A stretch of DNA of 43,950 nt from Pseudomonadota bacterium (GCA_017881185.1 JADGRE010000021.1:1-43950), one strand, 5' to 3'; numbered from the stretch's first letter, positions 27,146 to 36,469 are shown. Program-made: numbers and translations. The notes: generated from the letters alone by a model not told the origin.

Positions 27146-28516
27146 ATGCGCCCCATGACCGCCAGCCGAAGCGAGATACGCATCCTGCTCGGGCTGGCCG
27201 GCCCGGTGATGCTCACGCAGCTGGGTCAAATGAGCCTGGGCATCGTCGACACGGTGTTCATCGGGCACGTGAGCGTGAGCGCGATGGCCGCGGCCTCGCT
27301 CGCCAACGCCTACGCGTGGATCAGCATGATGTCCGCCGCAGGTGTCATCATCGGCATGGATCCGCTGGTCAGCCAAGCCCACGGCGCCGGCGACGCACGC
27401 GAGGTCGCGCTCACGCTGCAACGCGGCTTGCTGCTCGGCCTGGGGCTGAGCCTGTTCGTCATGCTCGCCTGGCACTTCGCGGGCAACGTGCTCGTGCTCG
27501 CTGGGCAGAAGCCGCAGCTGGCCGCGCAAGCCCAGCTCTTCCTCGACTCGCAGCTGTGGAGCGTGCCGTGCTTCCCCACGTTCATGGCGCTGCGTCAGTA
27601 CCTGCAAGGCCGCGGCTTGGTCAGCCCGGCGATGTGGACGATCGCGCTCACGAACCTCGTGAACGTGGTGTTCAATTGGGCGCTCGTATTCGGTCACTTG
27701 GGCTGCCCCGCGCTCGGCCTGCGCGGCGCAGGCATCGCCAGCGGTCTCGCGAACGTCTTCATGTTGCTCGCACTGACCACGATCGTATTCGCGTTGCAGC
27801 TGCAGCGCGAAGCGTGGCAGCCGTGGAGCCGCGCCTGCTGGGAGCCGGCGGGCATGTGGCGCATCGTGAAGATCGGTCTACCGATCGGCGCACAGTTCGG
27901 TCTCGAGGTGGCCGCGTTCTCGTGGGCCGCCATGATGGCCGGTTGGCTCGGCGAGCGCGCCGTATCGGCGCACACCATCTGCCTCAACTTCGCCGCGCTC
28001 ACCTTCATGCTCCCGCTCGGTATCTCCATCGGCGCCTCCACGCGCGTGGGCAACTTGATCGGCGAGGGCGATCAAGATGCCGCGCGCCGCACTTCCACGC
28101 TCGCACTGCAGCTCGGCGTCTCGGTGATGGCGTGCTGCGCGCTCTTGTTGTCGCTGCTGCGCACGCTGATCCCCCGCGCCTACACGCCCGACACCGAGGT
28201 CATCGCGCTAGCCGCGCTGATCTTCCCGATCGTCGCCGGCTTTCAAATCGCCGATGGCACGCAAGTCGTGTGCACCGGCGTGCTGCGCGGCATCGGCCGC
28301 ACACGCGCGCCCGCAGTGAGTCACTTCGTGGGCTACTACTGCCTGGGCTTGCCCGCGGGTTATCTGCTGGCGTTCCGCGCGGGCTTGGGCGTGACCGGCA
28401 TCTGGTGGGGGCTGCTCATCGGGTTGACCGGCGTGGCGGTATTGCAGTTCGCATGGCTGCAGCGAGCGTTGCGCAAGCCGTTGCAGCGCTTGGCGGCGGC
28501 CACGAGCGCGACGTGA
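27146..28516 (+). CDS. MATE family multidrug/Na+ antiporter
   Basis: A 456-residue integral membrane protein with about 12 helices in two homologous bundles. Family signatures are GLAGPVMLTQLGQMSLGIVD at the start, MDPLVSQAHGAGD, LRQYLQGRG and, in the second half, GISIGASTRVGNLIGEGD. It belongs to the NorM/MATE group that exports cationic drugs by Na+ or H+ antiport. Substrate unknown. It follows nth by 58 bp. An ATG three codons later (27155) is an alternative start. Confidence 0.94.
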   Translation: MRPMTASRSEIRILLGLAGPVMLTQLGQMSLGIVDTVFIGHVSVSAMAAASLANAYAWISMMSAAGVIIGMDPLVSQAHGAGDAREVALTLQRGLLLGLGLSLFVMLAWHFAGNVLVLAGQKPQLAAQAQLFLDSQLWSVPCFPTFMALRQYLQGRGLVSPAMWTIALTNLVNVVFNWALVFGHLGCPALGLRGAGIASGLANVFMLLALTTIVFALQLQREAWQPWSRACWEPAGMWRIVKIGLPIGAQFGLEVAAFSWAAMMAGWLGERAVSAHTICLNFAALTFMLPLGISIGASTRVGNLIGEGDQDAARRTSTLALQLGVSVMACCALLLSLLRTLIPRAYTPDTEVIALAALIFPIVAGFQIADGTQVVCTGVLRGIGRTRAPAVSHFVGYYCLGLPAGYLLAFRAGLGVTGIWWGLLIGLTGVAVLQFAWLQRALRKPLQRLAAATSAT

Positions 28517-28533
28517 GAGCGCAACCTGCCGGG

Positions 28534-28656
28534 GCGTGTTGGGAGGGCGGGTCACTCCCGGGCTCGCGAGAGTGTCCTCGGCACACCGGCCGCACGCACT
28601 GAAACCTCCCGGGCCTGCGAAAGCGAGCCCGAGAGCCACCCGCCCTCCCAACACGC
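28534..28656. repeat. 123-bp hairpin element with 19-bp perfect terminal inverted repeats
   Basis: Perfect arms at 28534-28552 (GCGTGTTGGGAGGGCGGGT) and 28638-28656. A second nested pair (GGGCTCGC near 28559 and GCGAGCCC at 28623-28630) extends the stem, so the whole element can fold as one long hairpin. It begins 18 bp after the MATE stop. It may be a MITE/REP-type element or a transcription terminator; no T-run follows, and no flanking target duplication was recognised. Confidence 0.6.
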
Positions 28657-28698
28657 TCCAGTAGCAATGTCCGCGTCAGCGTGCCCCACGTTGCTTGC

Positions 28699-28778
28699 GC
28701 ATCGGCAGCAGTGCCTGCGAGCCGTCGCCCCGTCTGCATCGGACGGCAACTCTTGCTGCGAGCCATCGCCCCGTCTGC
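28699..28778. repeat. Two imperfect direct repeats of about 40 bp
   Basis: Two copies begin GCATCGG and end GCCCCGTCTGC. The best-conserved 22-bp part is at 28716-28737 and 28757-28778, with one mismatch (GTCG/ATCG). With the hairpin at 28534 they fill most of the 354-bp gap between the MATE gene and serC, which holds no gene. A short hairpin (ACAACG-aaa-CGTTGT, 28850-28864) just after the serC stop could be a weak terminator for serC. Confidence 0.5.
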
Positions 28779-28870
28779 TCACTCAGTCACAACGTTGAAG
28801 CGCTTGGGGTAGGCAGCGCGTCCTGCTTCCGCAGTCCGCGCGTTCACTTACAACGAAACGTTGTCGTTAC

Positions 28871-29962
28871 TCAGCCGTTGGCCTTCTTGAAGCTGTCCAT
28901 GAAGCCCACCAGCTTCTGCACGCCATCCACCGACACCGCGTTGTACATCGACACGCGGATGCCGCCGACCGAGCGGTGACCCTTGAGGCCCACCATGCCG
29001 GCCTTCTTGGCCTCCGACACGAACTTGTCTTCCTGCGCCTCGCTCGGCAGCCGGAACACCACGTTCATCACCGAACGCGAGTCTTTCTCCACGGGGCACT
29101 TGTAGTAACCGCCGCTGCCGTCGATCGCAGCGTACAAGATCTCGCCCTTCTTGCGGTTCTGCTTCTCGATCGCAGGCAGGCCGCCCTGCTCCTTGAGCAC
29201 CGCGAGCACGTTGCGCACCATGTAGATGGCAAAGGTGGGCGCCGTGTTGTAGAGCGAGTTCTCCTTGGCGTGCGTGGAGTAACGCAGCACCTTGGGGATG
29301 TCCTTGCGCGACTTCTCGATCAAGTCCTTGCGCATGATCACGACCGTCACGCCCGATGGGCCGATGTTCTTCTGCGCGCCGGCGTAGATCATGCCGAACT
29401 TCGACACGTCGGTCGGCCGCCACAGGATGTCGCTCGACATGTCGGCGATCAGCGGCACGTTGCCGGTGGTCGGAAAATCGAAAAATTGCGTGCCGAAGAT
29501 CGTGTTGTTGCTGGTGATGTGCACGTACGGCGCGTTCGGCGAGAGCTTGAGCTCCGCCTGCTTGGGTACGCGCGAGAACTTGCCTTCGACCGAGGTGTCA
29601 GCTGCAACAGCCGGCTTGCCCACGATCTTGGCTTCTTCGAACGCCTTCTGCGACCAGGCGCCCGTGATGACGTAGTCACCCGCGTGCTCGTCGGTGCGCA
29701 GGTTCATCGGCAGCATCGCGAACTGATGGCTCGCGCCGCCCTGCAGCAGCAGCACCTGATGGGTATCGGGCACGCCGAGCAGCTCGGTCATGAGCGCGAT
29801 GGCTTCGTTGTGCACCGCTTCGTAGTCTTTGCCGCGGTGGCTGTGCTCCATGATCGACATGCCCGTGCCCTGGAAATCCAGGAACTCTTTTTGGGCACGC
29901 TCCAGAGCGGCGAGGGGCAGACCAGAAGGACCAGCGTTGAAGTTCACGACTCGGTTCGTCAT
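28871..29962 (-). CDS. serC: Phosphoserine aminotransferase
   Basis: A 363-residue PLP enzyme converting 3-phosphohydroxypyruvate to phosphoserine in serine synthesis. Landmarks are [10 protein letters not shown] at the N-terminus, [18 protein letters not shown], the PLP-lysine in [13 protein letters not shown], and the C-terminal [15 protein letters not shown]. Length equals the family norm (about 360). The start at 29962 ([13 protein letters not shown]) is chosen by family alignment; the frame is open upstream. Serine-pathway neighbours serA and serB are not in the window. Confidence 0.96.
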   Translation of the reverse strand: MTNRVVNFNAGPSGLPLAALERAQKEFLDFQGTGMSIMEHSHRGKDYEAVHNEAIALMTELLGVPDTHQVLLLQGGASHQFAMLPMNLRTDEHAGDYVITGAWSQKAFEEAKIVGKPAVAADTSVEGKFSRVPKQAELKLSPNAPYVHITSNNTIFGTQFFDFPTTGNVPLIADMSSDILWRPTDVSKFGMIYAGAQKNIGPSGVTVVIMRKDLIEKSRKDIPKVLRYSTHAKENSLYNTAPTFAIYMVRNVLAVLKEQGGLPAIEKQNRKKGEILYAAIDGSGGYYKCPVEKDSRSVMNVVFRLPSEAQEDKFVSEAKKAGMVGLKGHRSVGGIRVSMYNAVSVDGVQKLVGFMDSFKKANG

Positions 29963-30068
29963 GGGCACGCAGCGTAATGAAATGGCGGCCGCAGGCAAGC
30001 AGGATTTGGGCTGTGAAAGGCCAGGGCTGGCGTAGGCGCAAGCGCGCGCCGAGGCGGGACCGGTGCTG

Positions 30069-30111
30069 AGCATTCATCACGCTCCGGCAGCTTGCGATTA
30101 TCATGAATGCT
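30069..30111. promoter_or_regulatory. Inverted repeat upstream of serC
   Basis: Perfect 9-bp arms AGCATTCAT (30069-30077) and ATGAATGCT (30103-30111) are separated by 25 bp, about 110-150 bp upstream of serC. On the minus strand a GATAAT resembling a -10 box lies inside (near 30093-30102), so the repeat could flank the serC promoter. Paired half-sites may be bound by a regulator; this is inferred. Confidence 0.35.
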
Positions 30112-30201
30112 CCGGACCGATAGCCCTCGGAGGTGCCTGAGTGATACACGCAGCATGACGCAGATGATCGGGAGCACGGCGCTCAGCGCAAGTCGCTGAA
30201 G

Positions 30202-31791
30202 TCAGGAGTGATTCGCTTCGGCGTCGATGACGTCGTCGATGGCCTCACGCAGCGCCTCCACCGAGATCGGCTTTTCCAGGAGCCGGTTGGGGATGGAAGC
30301 CACGAAGACCCGGGAACGCTCGGTCACGATGCCGCCGCTACAGAATACCATGCGACGCAGCAGCTCGGGAGAGCGCCCGCGCAGCTGCTCGTACAGCTCG
30401 CGGCCATCCATCTCGGGCATCATCAGGTCGCACAAGATCACCTCGAACGGCCGCTCGCGGGCGATGAGCGCGAGTGCTTCCGGACCGCTGGCGGCCACGC
30501 TGATGTCGTGGTCGGCGGCCAGCAGCTCCCGATACACGGCCCGGATGCCCGGCTCGTCGTCGATCAGCAAGACGCGCGCACGCCGATCGTTGCGCCGCGG
30601 CCGCGCAATGGCCGGCTGCGGCGGTGGCGGCAAGGTGCGGGTGGCCGGCAACACGAGCTCGAAGCGGGCGCCGCCATCAGCGGCATCCCGGTAGCGCAAG
30701 ATCCCGCCATGCGTGCGCGCGATCTCGAGCGCGATCGACAGACCGAGCCCCGTGCCGGAGCCTTTGGCCTTGGTCGTGTAGAAGGGCTCGAAGATGCGGT
30801 CGCGGATTGCCGCCGGCACGCCCGGGCCCGAGTCCTCCACTGCGAGCACCACGCCCTCGTCCGTCAGCTGCGTCGAAACGACGATGCGCTGATGGCTCAC
30901 GTCGCCCTCGGGAATGGCGTGCGAGGCGTTGACCACGAGGTTGGTGACGATCTGTTCGAGGCCGGAGCGGTCGCCGATGACCTTGGGAATGTCGGTGAGC
31001 TCGGTGATGAGGCGCGCGCGGTGCTTGACGACGCTGTTGGCGAGCTTGCAGGTGGTGAGCACCACGTCGTTCAACTGCACGGGCTCGACCGGGTCGCGCT
31101 CGACGCGCGAGTAGCCCTGCATGTCGCGCGCGACGTTGGTGATGCGTGCGACGCCGGACAAGCTCTGGTCCACCATGCGGCGCGCTTCGTCGAGCGCAGC
31201 GACCATGCCTGCGGCGCGCGCGTGCGCCAGGCTGCCCTCCACCGAATCGGCGTGCTGCGCGGCGGCGTCGTAGCTGAGCGCCTCGAGTCTGCGCGCGATC
31301 AGCAGCAAGTTCCCCTGCACGAAGGCCGCCGGATTGGCAATTTCATGCGCGACGCCCGCGGCGAGCTGACCGACCACGGCCAAGCGATCGGCGTGGTACA
31401 GGCGCTGTCGCAAGTCCTCGGCGCGCACGCGTTCGACCGCGTAGCGCATGGAGCGCAGCAGCATGTCCTGGTCGAAGCGCCCTTTGACCAGATAGTCCTG
31501 CGCACCGCCACGCAGCATGCGCAGCGAGGTCTCGGTGTCTTCGTCGGCGGTCAACACCACGATCGGCACGCGCGCCAGCTCGGCTTGCACCGCGCGGATG
31601 CTCTCGAGCCCGTGTCCGTCGGGCAACGACAAGTCGAGCAAGATCACGTCGACCCCCGCGTCGCGATGCTCTGCAACCTTGGCGAGACAATCGACGATGA
31701 CGATGTCGGCGCGCATGAAGTCCGAGCGCTCGAGAATGTCGGTCAATGCCTGCGCATCGATACGATTGTCCTCGACGATCAGAACCTTCAC
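30202..31791 (-). CDS. Hybrid histidine kinase with REC-HisKA-HATPase-REC layout
   Basis: A 529-residue cytosolic signalling protein from a GTG start. An N-terminal receiver domain (1-122) has phospho-acceptor Asp53 (LLDLSLPDG) and Lys103. The kinase core follows: H-box His149 (GVAHEIANPAAF), N-box NLVVNASHAI (about 284-293), G1 DSGPGVP (320-326), FEPFYTTK and G2 GSGTGLGLS. A second receiver (about 405-525) has Asp455 in ILCDLMMPEMDG. No membrane helix or PAS sensor is seen, so input likely arrives by phosphotransfer to the first receiver from another kinase. There is no adjacent response regulator. It is divergent from the TMTC-like gene. Confidence 0.95.
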   Translation of the reverse strand: MKVLIVEDNRIDAQALTDILERSDFMRADIVIVDCLAKVAEHRDAGVDVILLDLSLPDGHGLESIRAVQAELARVPIVVLTADEDTETSLRMLRGGAQDYLVKGRFDQDMLLRSMRYAVERVRAEDLRQRLYHADRLAVVGQLAAGVAHEIANPAAFVQGNLLLIARRLEALSYDAAAQHADSVEGSLAHARAAGMVAALDEARRMVDQSLSGVARITNVARDMQGYSRVERDPVEPVQLNDVVLTTCKLANSVVKHRARLITELTDIPKVIGDRSGLEQIVTNLVVNASHAIPEGDVSHQRIVVSTQLTDEGVVLAVEDSGPGVPAAIRDRIFEPFYTTKAKGSGTGLGLSIALEIARTHGGILRYRDAADGGARFELVLPATRTLPPPPQPAIARPRRNDRRARVLLIDDEPGIRAVYRELLAADHDISVAASGPEALALIARERPFEVILCDLMMPEMDGRELYEQLRGRSPELLRRMVFCSGGIVTERSRVFVASIPNRLLEKPISVEALREAIDDVIDAEANHS

Positions 31792-31963
31792 CGTCGCAAG
31801 GCTATCACCTCCCGCGCGACATCACCGAGTCGACGGATCGCCGGCCTACATCCTGCGCATGCGTGTGCAGGCTGCGCGGGCACGCACGCGCACGCTGCGC
31901 GAGCCAGGCCAGATTCCCCTTGGCCGCCTGGACGCGAGCCGGTGTACTGTCGCCACGCACTCG

Positions 31964-33784
31964 ATGGCCACCGATCATGCGATGCCCGACGAGCTTGCGG
32001 CGCCCGCAGCGGCCGCGCCGTCGGCCAGTGTGTCCAGGCTATCCACCACGCCTGGGCCGGTCGTGCTCGCGCTGCTGATGGTGTGCGCGGCGGTGTACGC
32101 CGGCGAACTCTCGGGGCCGCTGCTCTTCGATGATCAACAGGCCATCGTCGACAACTCCAGCATCCGCACGCTCGCGCTGGGCCAAGCGCTTGCACCACCG
32201 CAAGAGACACCCGTCGCCGGCCGCCCAGTCGCAAACCTGAGCCTCGCTCTGGACTACGTCGTGCTCGGTGGCAGCGCGTTGTCGTTTCATGCGACCAACC
32301 TCCTGCTGCACGCGCTGGTGGCGCTGCTGGCGTATCTGCTGCTGCGCGAGAGCTTCGCGGCCGCGCTGCTGCCGGCGCCGGTGCGCGCCAGCGCAGGCGC
32401 GCTCGCGGCCGCCAGTGCGCTGATCTTCTGCGCGCATCCGCTAGCCGTCGAGTTGGTGCTCTACGCCACACAGCGCACGGAGTCGCTCGCGGCGCTCTTC
32501 TATCTTGCGGCCTTGCTGGGCGTCGCGTTGGCCGCTCGCGCGGGCAGCTGCCGGCGGCTGTGGCCGGCAGTGCTGGGCGTCGGGCTGCTCGGAGCGGGCT
32601 CGAAGGAAGTGTTCGTGACCGCGCCGGTGGTCGCGCTGTTCTTCGATCGTGCGTTCTTCGCAGGCTCGTTTGCGCGTGCGCTGCGAGAGCGTTGGCCCGT
32701 GCATGCGAGCCTGGCAGCATCGTGGCTCGCGACGCTGTGGCTCGCGCACGGCGATCCGCGGCCAGGGTCGGTGCGCTTCGCCGAGTGGGGCTACCTGATC
32801 GCCCAGGCGAAGATCGTTCCAGGTTACTTCGTGGCCGCGCTGTGGCCGGCGCATCCGGCGCTCGACTACGGGCCGCTCTTGCCGCAGAGCCTTGCGACCA
32901 GCTGGCCCTACCTGCTCGGCAGTGGCCTGGCCGCCACGCTCGCCGTGGTGGTGGCCTTCGTGCGACCGCTGCCAGGATTCTTCGGCGTCTGGGTGCTGGG
33001 CATCTTGGCACCGAGCTCGAGCCTGCTGAGCATCCACACCGAGGTGGGCGCCGAGCGCCGCTTCTATCTACCGTTGATCGCACTGATCGCCGTCGGCGTG
33101 CTCGTGACGAGTCAGCTGACGTGGTGGGCCGTCGAACGCCACCCGCAGCTGCAACACACGGGCCGGCGTGTGCTGGCGTCCGCGCTGGGCCTGCTGCTGC
33201 TCGCGCTCGTTGCCAGTGCCCGCGCGCATGCCGGCGACTTCGCCACGCTGCGGGCTGCATGGCAGAGCGCGGTGCAGGCACGACCCGACAATCCGCGCGC
33301 GCACTACAACCTGGCCGAGACGCTGCGGCGCGAAGGTGAGCTGGGCGGGGCCGAAGCCGCACTGCGCGCGACGCTGCAACTGCAGGACGACTATGCGGAC
33401 GCACACGCGAACCTGGCCGGTCTGCTGCTGGCACGCGGCGCCGTCGACGAAGCCCTGCCGCACCTGTTGCGCGCCGCGCAACTGTTGCCGAGCGATCCAC
33501 AAGCCCACTTCAACTACGGCCTGGCGCTGGGCATGGCTGGACGCTTCGCGGACGCGGCCGGCGAGCTGCAGCGCTCGCTGCAGCTGGCGCCGAACCAGCC
33601 CCGCGTCCGTTTGAGCCTGGCCTCGGCGTTGTTCCAGCTACAACGTTTCGATGCAGCACGCACACAGGCCATGTGGCTGGTGGAGCATGTGCCAGAAGAC
33701 CTGCGCGGACGCGCACTGCTGCAGCGCATCGACGCACAGCAAGCCGCTAGCGCTGCGCAACCCTCGCAACCGACTGCGCCTTGA
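31964..33784 (+). CDS. TMTC-like membrane glycosyltransferase with C-terminal TPRs
   Basis: A 606-residue protein; ATG at 31964 (MATDHAMPDE) chosen, with 31982 an alternative. About 11 membrane helices (35-440) form a GT-C type fold with LLFDDQQAIVDNSSIR in the first periplasmic loop, where the acidic pair is the expected catalytic site, and GRPVANLSLALDYVV then FHATNLLLHALVALL, as in eukaryotic TMTC O-mannosyltransferases and bacterial relatives. The C-terminal part (about 450-595) carries three to four TPRs (RAHYNLAETLRREGELGGAE, DAHANLAGLLLARGAVDEAL and so on). It may transfer a sugar from a lipid carrier to exported proteins. The lipoprotein gene follows after 61 bp. Confidence 0.88.
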   Translation: MATDHAMPDELAAPAAAAPSASVSRLSTTPGPVVLALLMVCAAVYAGELSGPLLFDDQQAIVDNSSIRTLALGQALAPPQETPVAGRPVANLSLALDYVVLGGSALSFHATNLLLHALVALLAYLLLRESFAAALLPAPVRASAGALAAASALIFCAHPLAVELVLYATQRTESLAALFYLAALLGVALAARAGSCRRLWPAVLGVGLLGAGSKEVFVTAPVVALFFDRAFFAGSFARALRERWPVHASLAASWLATLWLAHGDPRPGSVRFAEWGYLIAQAKIVPGYFVAALWPAHPALDYGPLLPQSLATSWPYLLGSGLAATLAVVVAFVRPLPGFFGVWVLGILAPSSSLLSIHTEVGAERRFYLPLIALIAVGVLVTSQLTWWAVERHPQLQHTGRRVLASALGLLLLALVASARAHAGDFATLRAAWQSAVQARPDNPRAHYNLAETLRREGELGGAEAALRATLQLQDDYADAHANLAGLLLARGAVDEALPHLLRAAQLLPSDPQAHFNYGLALGMAGRFADAAGELQRSLQLAPNQPRVRLSLASALFQLQRFDAARTQAMWLVEHVPEDLRGRALLQRIDAQQAASAAQPSQPTAP

Positions 33785-33845
33785 GCGCTGCGAGCCGCCG
33801 GAACGCTTGACGCGTCGAGCAAGCCGTGGCGTCCTGCCTCGCACC

Positions 33846-35105
33846 GTGCCATTCCGACTCCAGCAACGCGTGCGACTCGCCCTTTCACGCAGCACGGCCT
33901 CGGCACTGCTGCTTGCTTGCGCCGCGGCATGCACGGGCGTGCCGCCCAGCACACCACAGCGCGCGGCGCCGGCGGCTGCGGAGCCACAGCCCAGCATCGC
34001 GCTGCCTGCCGGCGTCAGCCACGTCGCGCCTCTGCCGCCGACGAACATGTTCCACGCACAGGGCCAGTGGCTGGGGGCCGACAGCGCCTACTCGGTCGAC
34101 CTCGGCTCCGGCCGCGTGTTGTGGTTGTTCGCGGACACCTTCATCGACCCGGCGGCCGACGGCTCGCGCACCAACGGCAACAACTTCTTCATCCGCAACA
34201 GCTGCGCGCTGCAGTCGGCGCCCGAGCTCGCCAGCGCGTACGACCCAGCCCGCGCGTCACTTTCGTTCTACTGGGGGCCGACCCACGACGGCGTTCCAAG
34301 CTCGTTCTTTCACGACGAAGACGGCGCCGTACACTGGCTTTGGCCACTGCACGGCGTGCGACTGCCCGATGGCGCGCTGCTCTTGTTTCGCATGCACGTG
34401 CGCTCCGTTCCCGGCGGCCTGGGTTTCGAGCCCATGGGCTGGGACGCCGTCGCCATCGACGACCCCCAGCAACCACTGCCAGCCTGGCAGCCGCGCCTGG
34501 TGCAGCCGCTGACGGCGGCGCCCGCCGTGCTCGTCGGCAGCAGCGTGTTGATCGACGGCGACTACCTGTACGCCTACGCCACGGCCAACACGGCACAGAA
34601 TCATGCGGTATATCTCGCGCGCTGGCCGCTGCGCGATCTCAAAGGCTTGCCCAGCGGTGTGCTCGCCGACCCGCAGTGGTACTGCGGCGACGCCGGCTTC
34701 GTGGCGGAGCACAGCGCGACCCCAGCCGTTGCGCTCTTTGCCGACGGGCAAGTCGAGCTCAGCGTCCATTATGTGCCGGCGCTGCAGCGCTTCGTGGAGC
34801 TACAGATGCGCGGCCTGTTCCTGGGCGATCCCAACACCGCGCTCGGGCTGCGCTGGTCGCCTCGCCCCGAAGGACCGTGGTCCGTGCTCCGCCCCTTCTT
34901 CCGCCCGCCCGAGAGCGCGCTGCCCGGCGCGCGGGGCCTCGTCGCGTACGCCGCCAAAGCGCACCCCGAGCAACAGGCCGGCGGGCTCGTCGTGAGCTAC
35001 GTCGTCAACGATCTCGAGCACCCCACGCCGAACGACGCATTGTACTATCCTCGTCTGGTGCGCGTAGAGCTCAGCAACCCCTCGACCCCATCCGCGACGC
35101 ATTGA
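33846..35105 (+). CDS. DUF4185-like lipoprotein
   Basis: About 419 residues from a GTG start that places a signal peptide (ALSRSTASALLLACAAAC) at the N-terminus, with a Cys suited to lipidation in LLACAAAC. The body begins WLGADSAYSVDLGSGRVLWL and FADTFID, followed by NNFFIRNSCAL, a pattern seen in DUF4185/DUF5005 five-bladed propeller proteins, some of which are glycoside-hydrolase-like. Blade-like motifs continue (GLFLGDPNTALGLRWSPRPE, GLVVSYVVND). No catalytic residues can be named. The pyrophosphatase-like gene starts 3 bp after its stop, so they are almost surely cotranscribed. Confidence 0.78.
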   Translation: MPFRLQQRVRLALSRSTASALLLACAAACTGVPPSTPQRAAPAAAEPQPSIALPAGVSHVAPLPPTNMFHAQGQWLGADSAYSVDLGSGRVLWLFADTFIDPAADGSRTNGNNFFIRNSCALQSAPELASAYDPARASLSFYWGPTHDGVPSSFFHDEDGAVHWLWPLHGVRLPDGALLLFRMHVRSVPGGLGFEPMGWDAVAIDDPQQPLPAWQPRLVQPLTAAPAVLVGSSVLIDGDYLYAYATANTAQNHAVYLARWPLRDLKGLPSGVLADPQWYCGDAGFVAEHSATPAVALFADGQVELSVHYVPALQRFVELQMRGLFLGDPNTALGLRWSPRPEGPWSVLRPFFRPPESALPGARGLVAYAAKAHPEQQAGGLVVSYVVNDLEHPTPNDALYYPRLVRVELSNPSTPSATH

Positions 35106-35108
35106 CCC

Positions 35109-35564
35109 ATGCCCGAAGCCGCCGCCTTCTCTTCCGTGTTCCCACACCTGTTCCCGGACGCACTCGAAGTCGTCATCGACGTGCCGCGCCTGGGCTTTAT
35201 CAAGCGCGACGACGCAGGCCATGTCGACTTCATCTCGCCGCTGCCCTGCCCATTCAACTACGGCAGTGTCCCGAACACGCTCTCGGGCGACGGCGATCGC
35301 GAAGACGCCGTGGTGCTCGGGGCAGCGCTGCCGCGAGGCACCGCCGTGCGCGTGCCCGTGGTCGCACGCGTCGATTTCGTCGATGCCGGCCTGCCCGACC
35401 CCAAATGGATCTGCTCGTTTTCGCCGCTCTCGGACGCCGACCGCCGCTTGGTGAGCGCCTTCTTCGGCTTCTACGCCCACAGCAAGGGCGTGCTCAACCG
35501 CGTGCGCGGCAAGTCCGGCGTCACTCGCTACGGCGGGCTGCAGTTGCCCGGTCAGAGCACTTAG
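35109..35564 (+). CDS. Divergent, short inorganic-pyrophosphatase-like protein
   Basis: A 151-residue relative of family I inorganic pyrophosphatase, shorter than the usual ~175. Kept features: NYGSVPNTL (Tyr55 of the E. coli enzyme), metal-binding Asp cluster DGDREDAVVLG (Asp65, 67, 70) and VDAGLPDPKW (Asp97, Asp102, Lys104). Changed or missing: the Arg43 region reads VDFIS, Glu20 is replaced by Asp (VVIDVPR), and the C-terminal YK pair reads FYAHSKG. Activity toward pyrophosphate may be altered. It starts 3 bp after the lipoprotein gene, and its last 4 bp overlap the stop of the convergent AEC gene. Confidence 0.82.
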   Translation: MPEAAAFSSVFPHLFPDALEVVIDVPRLGFIKRDDAGHVDFISPLPCPFNYGSVPNTLSGDGDREDAVVLGAALPRGTAVRVPVVARVDFVDAGLPDPKWICSFSPLSDADRRLVSAFFGFYAHSKGVLNRVRGKSGVTRYGGLQLPGQST

Positions 35565-36469
35565 CCGAGCAAGCGCGCCCATGCGCTCACCGTCACGAGC
35601 GAGAGCACGATGCCGTAGCCGACCAGCGCTGCGCTCAGCTCCGGCGCCAAGCCCGCGAGCATCGCCAGCGCACCGGCGGTGATCATCGCCGGCATCCCGG
35701 CTTCGAGCACCGCAACCTTCGCAGGCAGCGCAGCCGCACCGAGCGCGCGCACCAGACCCAGCGCACACAACGGCAAGGCCACGAGCTTCACACCCAGACC
35801 GAACGCCAGTGCCGCGTACTGCTTGGGTGGGCGCAGCTGCAGCTTCAAGCCCACCGCGAACATCGCGAGCGGCACGAGCGTGTCGCCCACGCGCGACAAC
35901 AGTGCTGAGAGCGCCGGTGGATACTGCCAACCCGTCCACGCCACCAGCAGCCCCGCGCACAGCGCCATGAAGGGCGGGAAACGCAGCACCCGTCGCGCCA
36001 CGCTGGCTGCCGACGGCACCGCCTCTCCCGAAAAGCGCGCGAGCACGTACAGCCCGTAGGTGGAGACGATCAGAAACGAGCCCAGCTGATCGTAGAGCAC
36101 TCCGAAGCGCACGCTCTGTGGCCCCAGCAACGCCGTCAGCAGCGGAAACCCCAGGAACGAGGTGTTGCCGAGCGGCACGCACAGCAGCAATGCCCCGAGC
36201 ACTTGCCGCGACCACCCGAACCAGCGCGCCGCCAGGAGCACGCAGCCGGCACCCACCGCGAGCAGCAGCCAGGGCGTGAGCACGAGCACGTACAGCCCCG
36301 GTTCCCAGCGCAGCTTCGGCAGCAGCTGCAACACCAGCGCCGGCAGCGAGACGTAAATCACGAAGCGGTTGAGCGTGTCCGCCGCATTGTCGGGCAACGC
36401 CTTGCCCCGCGCGCAGCCATACCCGAGACCGAGCATCGTCAAGAGCAGGACCAGCGAGGACAAGTTCAT
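35561..36469 (-). CDS. AEC family transporter
   Basis: A 302-residue membrane protein with ten hydrophobic helices in two inverted halves, as in auxin efflux carrier (AEC/bile-acid-type) proteins. The ATG at 36469 (MNLSSLVLLLTMLGLGYG) begins the first helix. Typical motifs are LNRFVIYVSLPALVLQ, LPLGNTSFLGFP-like VPLGNTSFLGFPLL, and EAGMPAMITAGALA near the C-terminus. Bacterial members carry small carboxylates such as malate or malonate. Substrate unknown. It converges with the pyrophosphatase-like gene, sharing 4 bp at the stops. Confidence 0.92.
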   Translation of the reverse strand: MNLSSLVLLLTMLGLGYGCARGKALPDNAADTLNRFVIYVSLPALVLQLLPKLRWEPGLYVLVLTPWLLLAVGAGCVLLAARWFGWSRQVLGALLLCVPLGNTSFLGFPLLTALLGPQSVRFGVLYDQLGSFLIVSTYGLYVLARFSGEAVPSAASVARRVLRFPPFMALCAGLLVAWTGWQYPPALSALLSRVGDTLVPLAMFAVGLKLQLRPPKQYAALAFGLGVKLVALPLCALGLVRALGAAALPAKVAVLEAGMPAMITAGALAMLAGLAPELSAALVGYGIVLSLVTVSAWARLLG

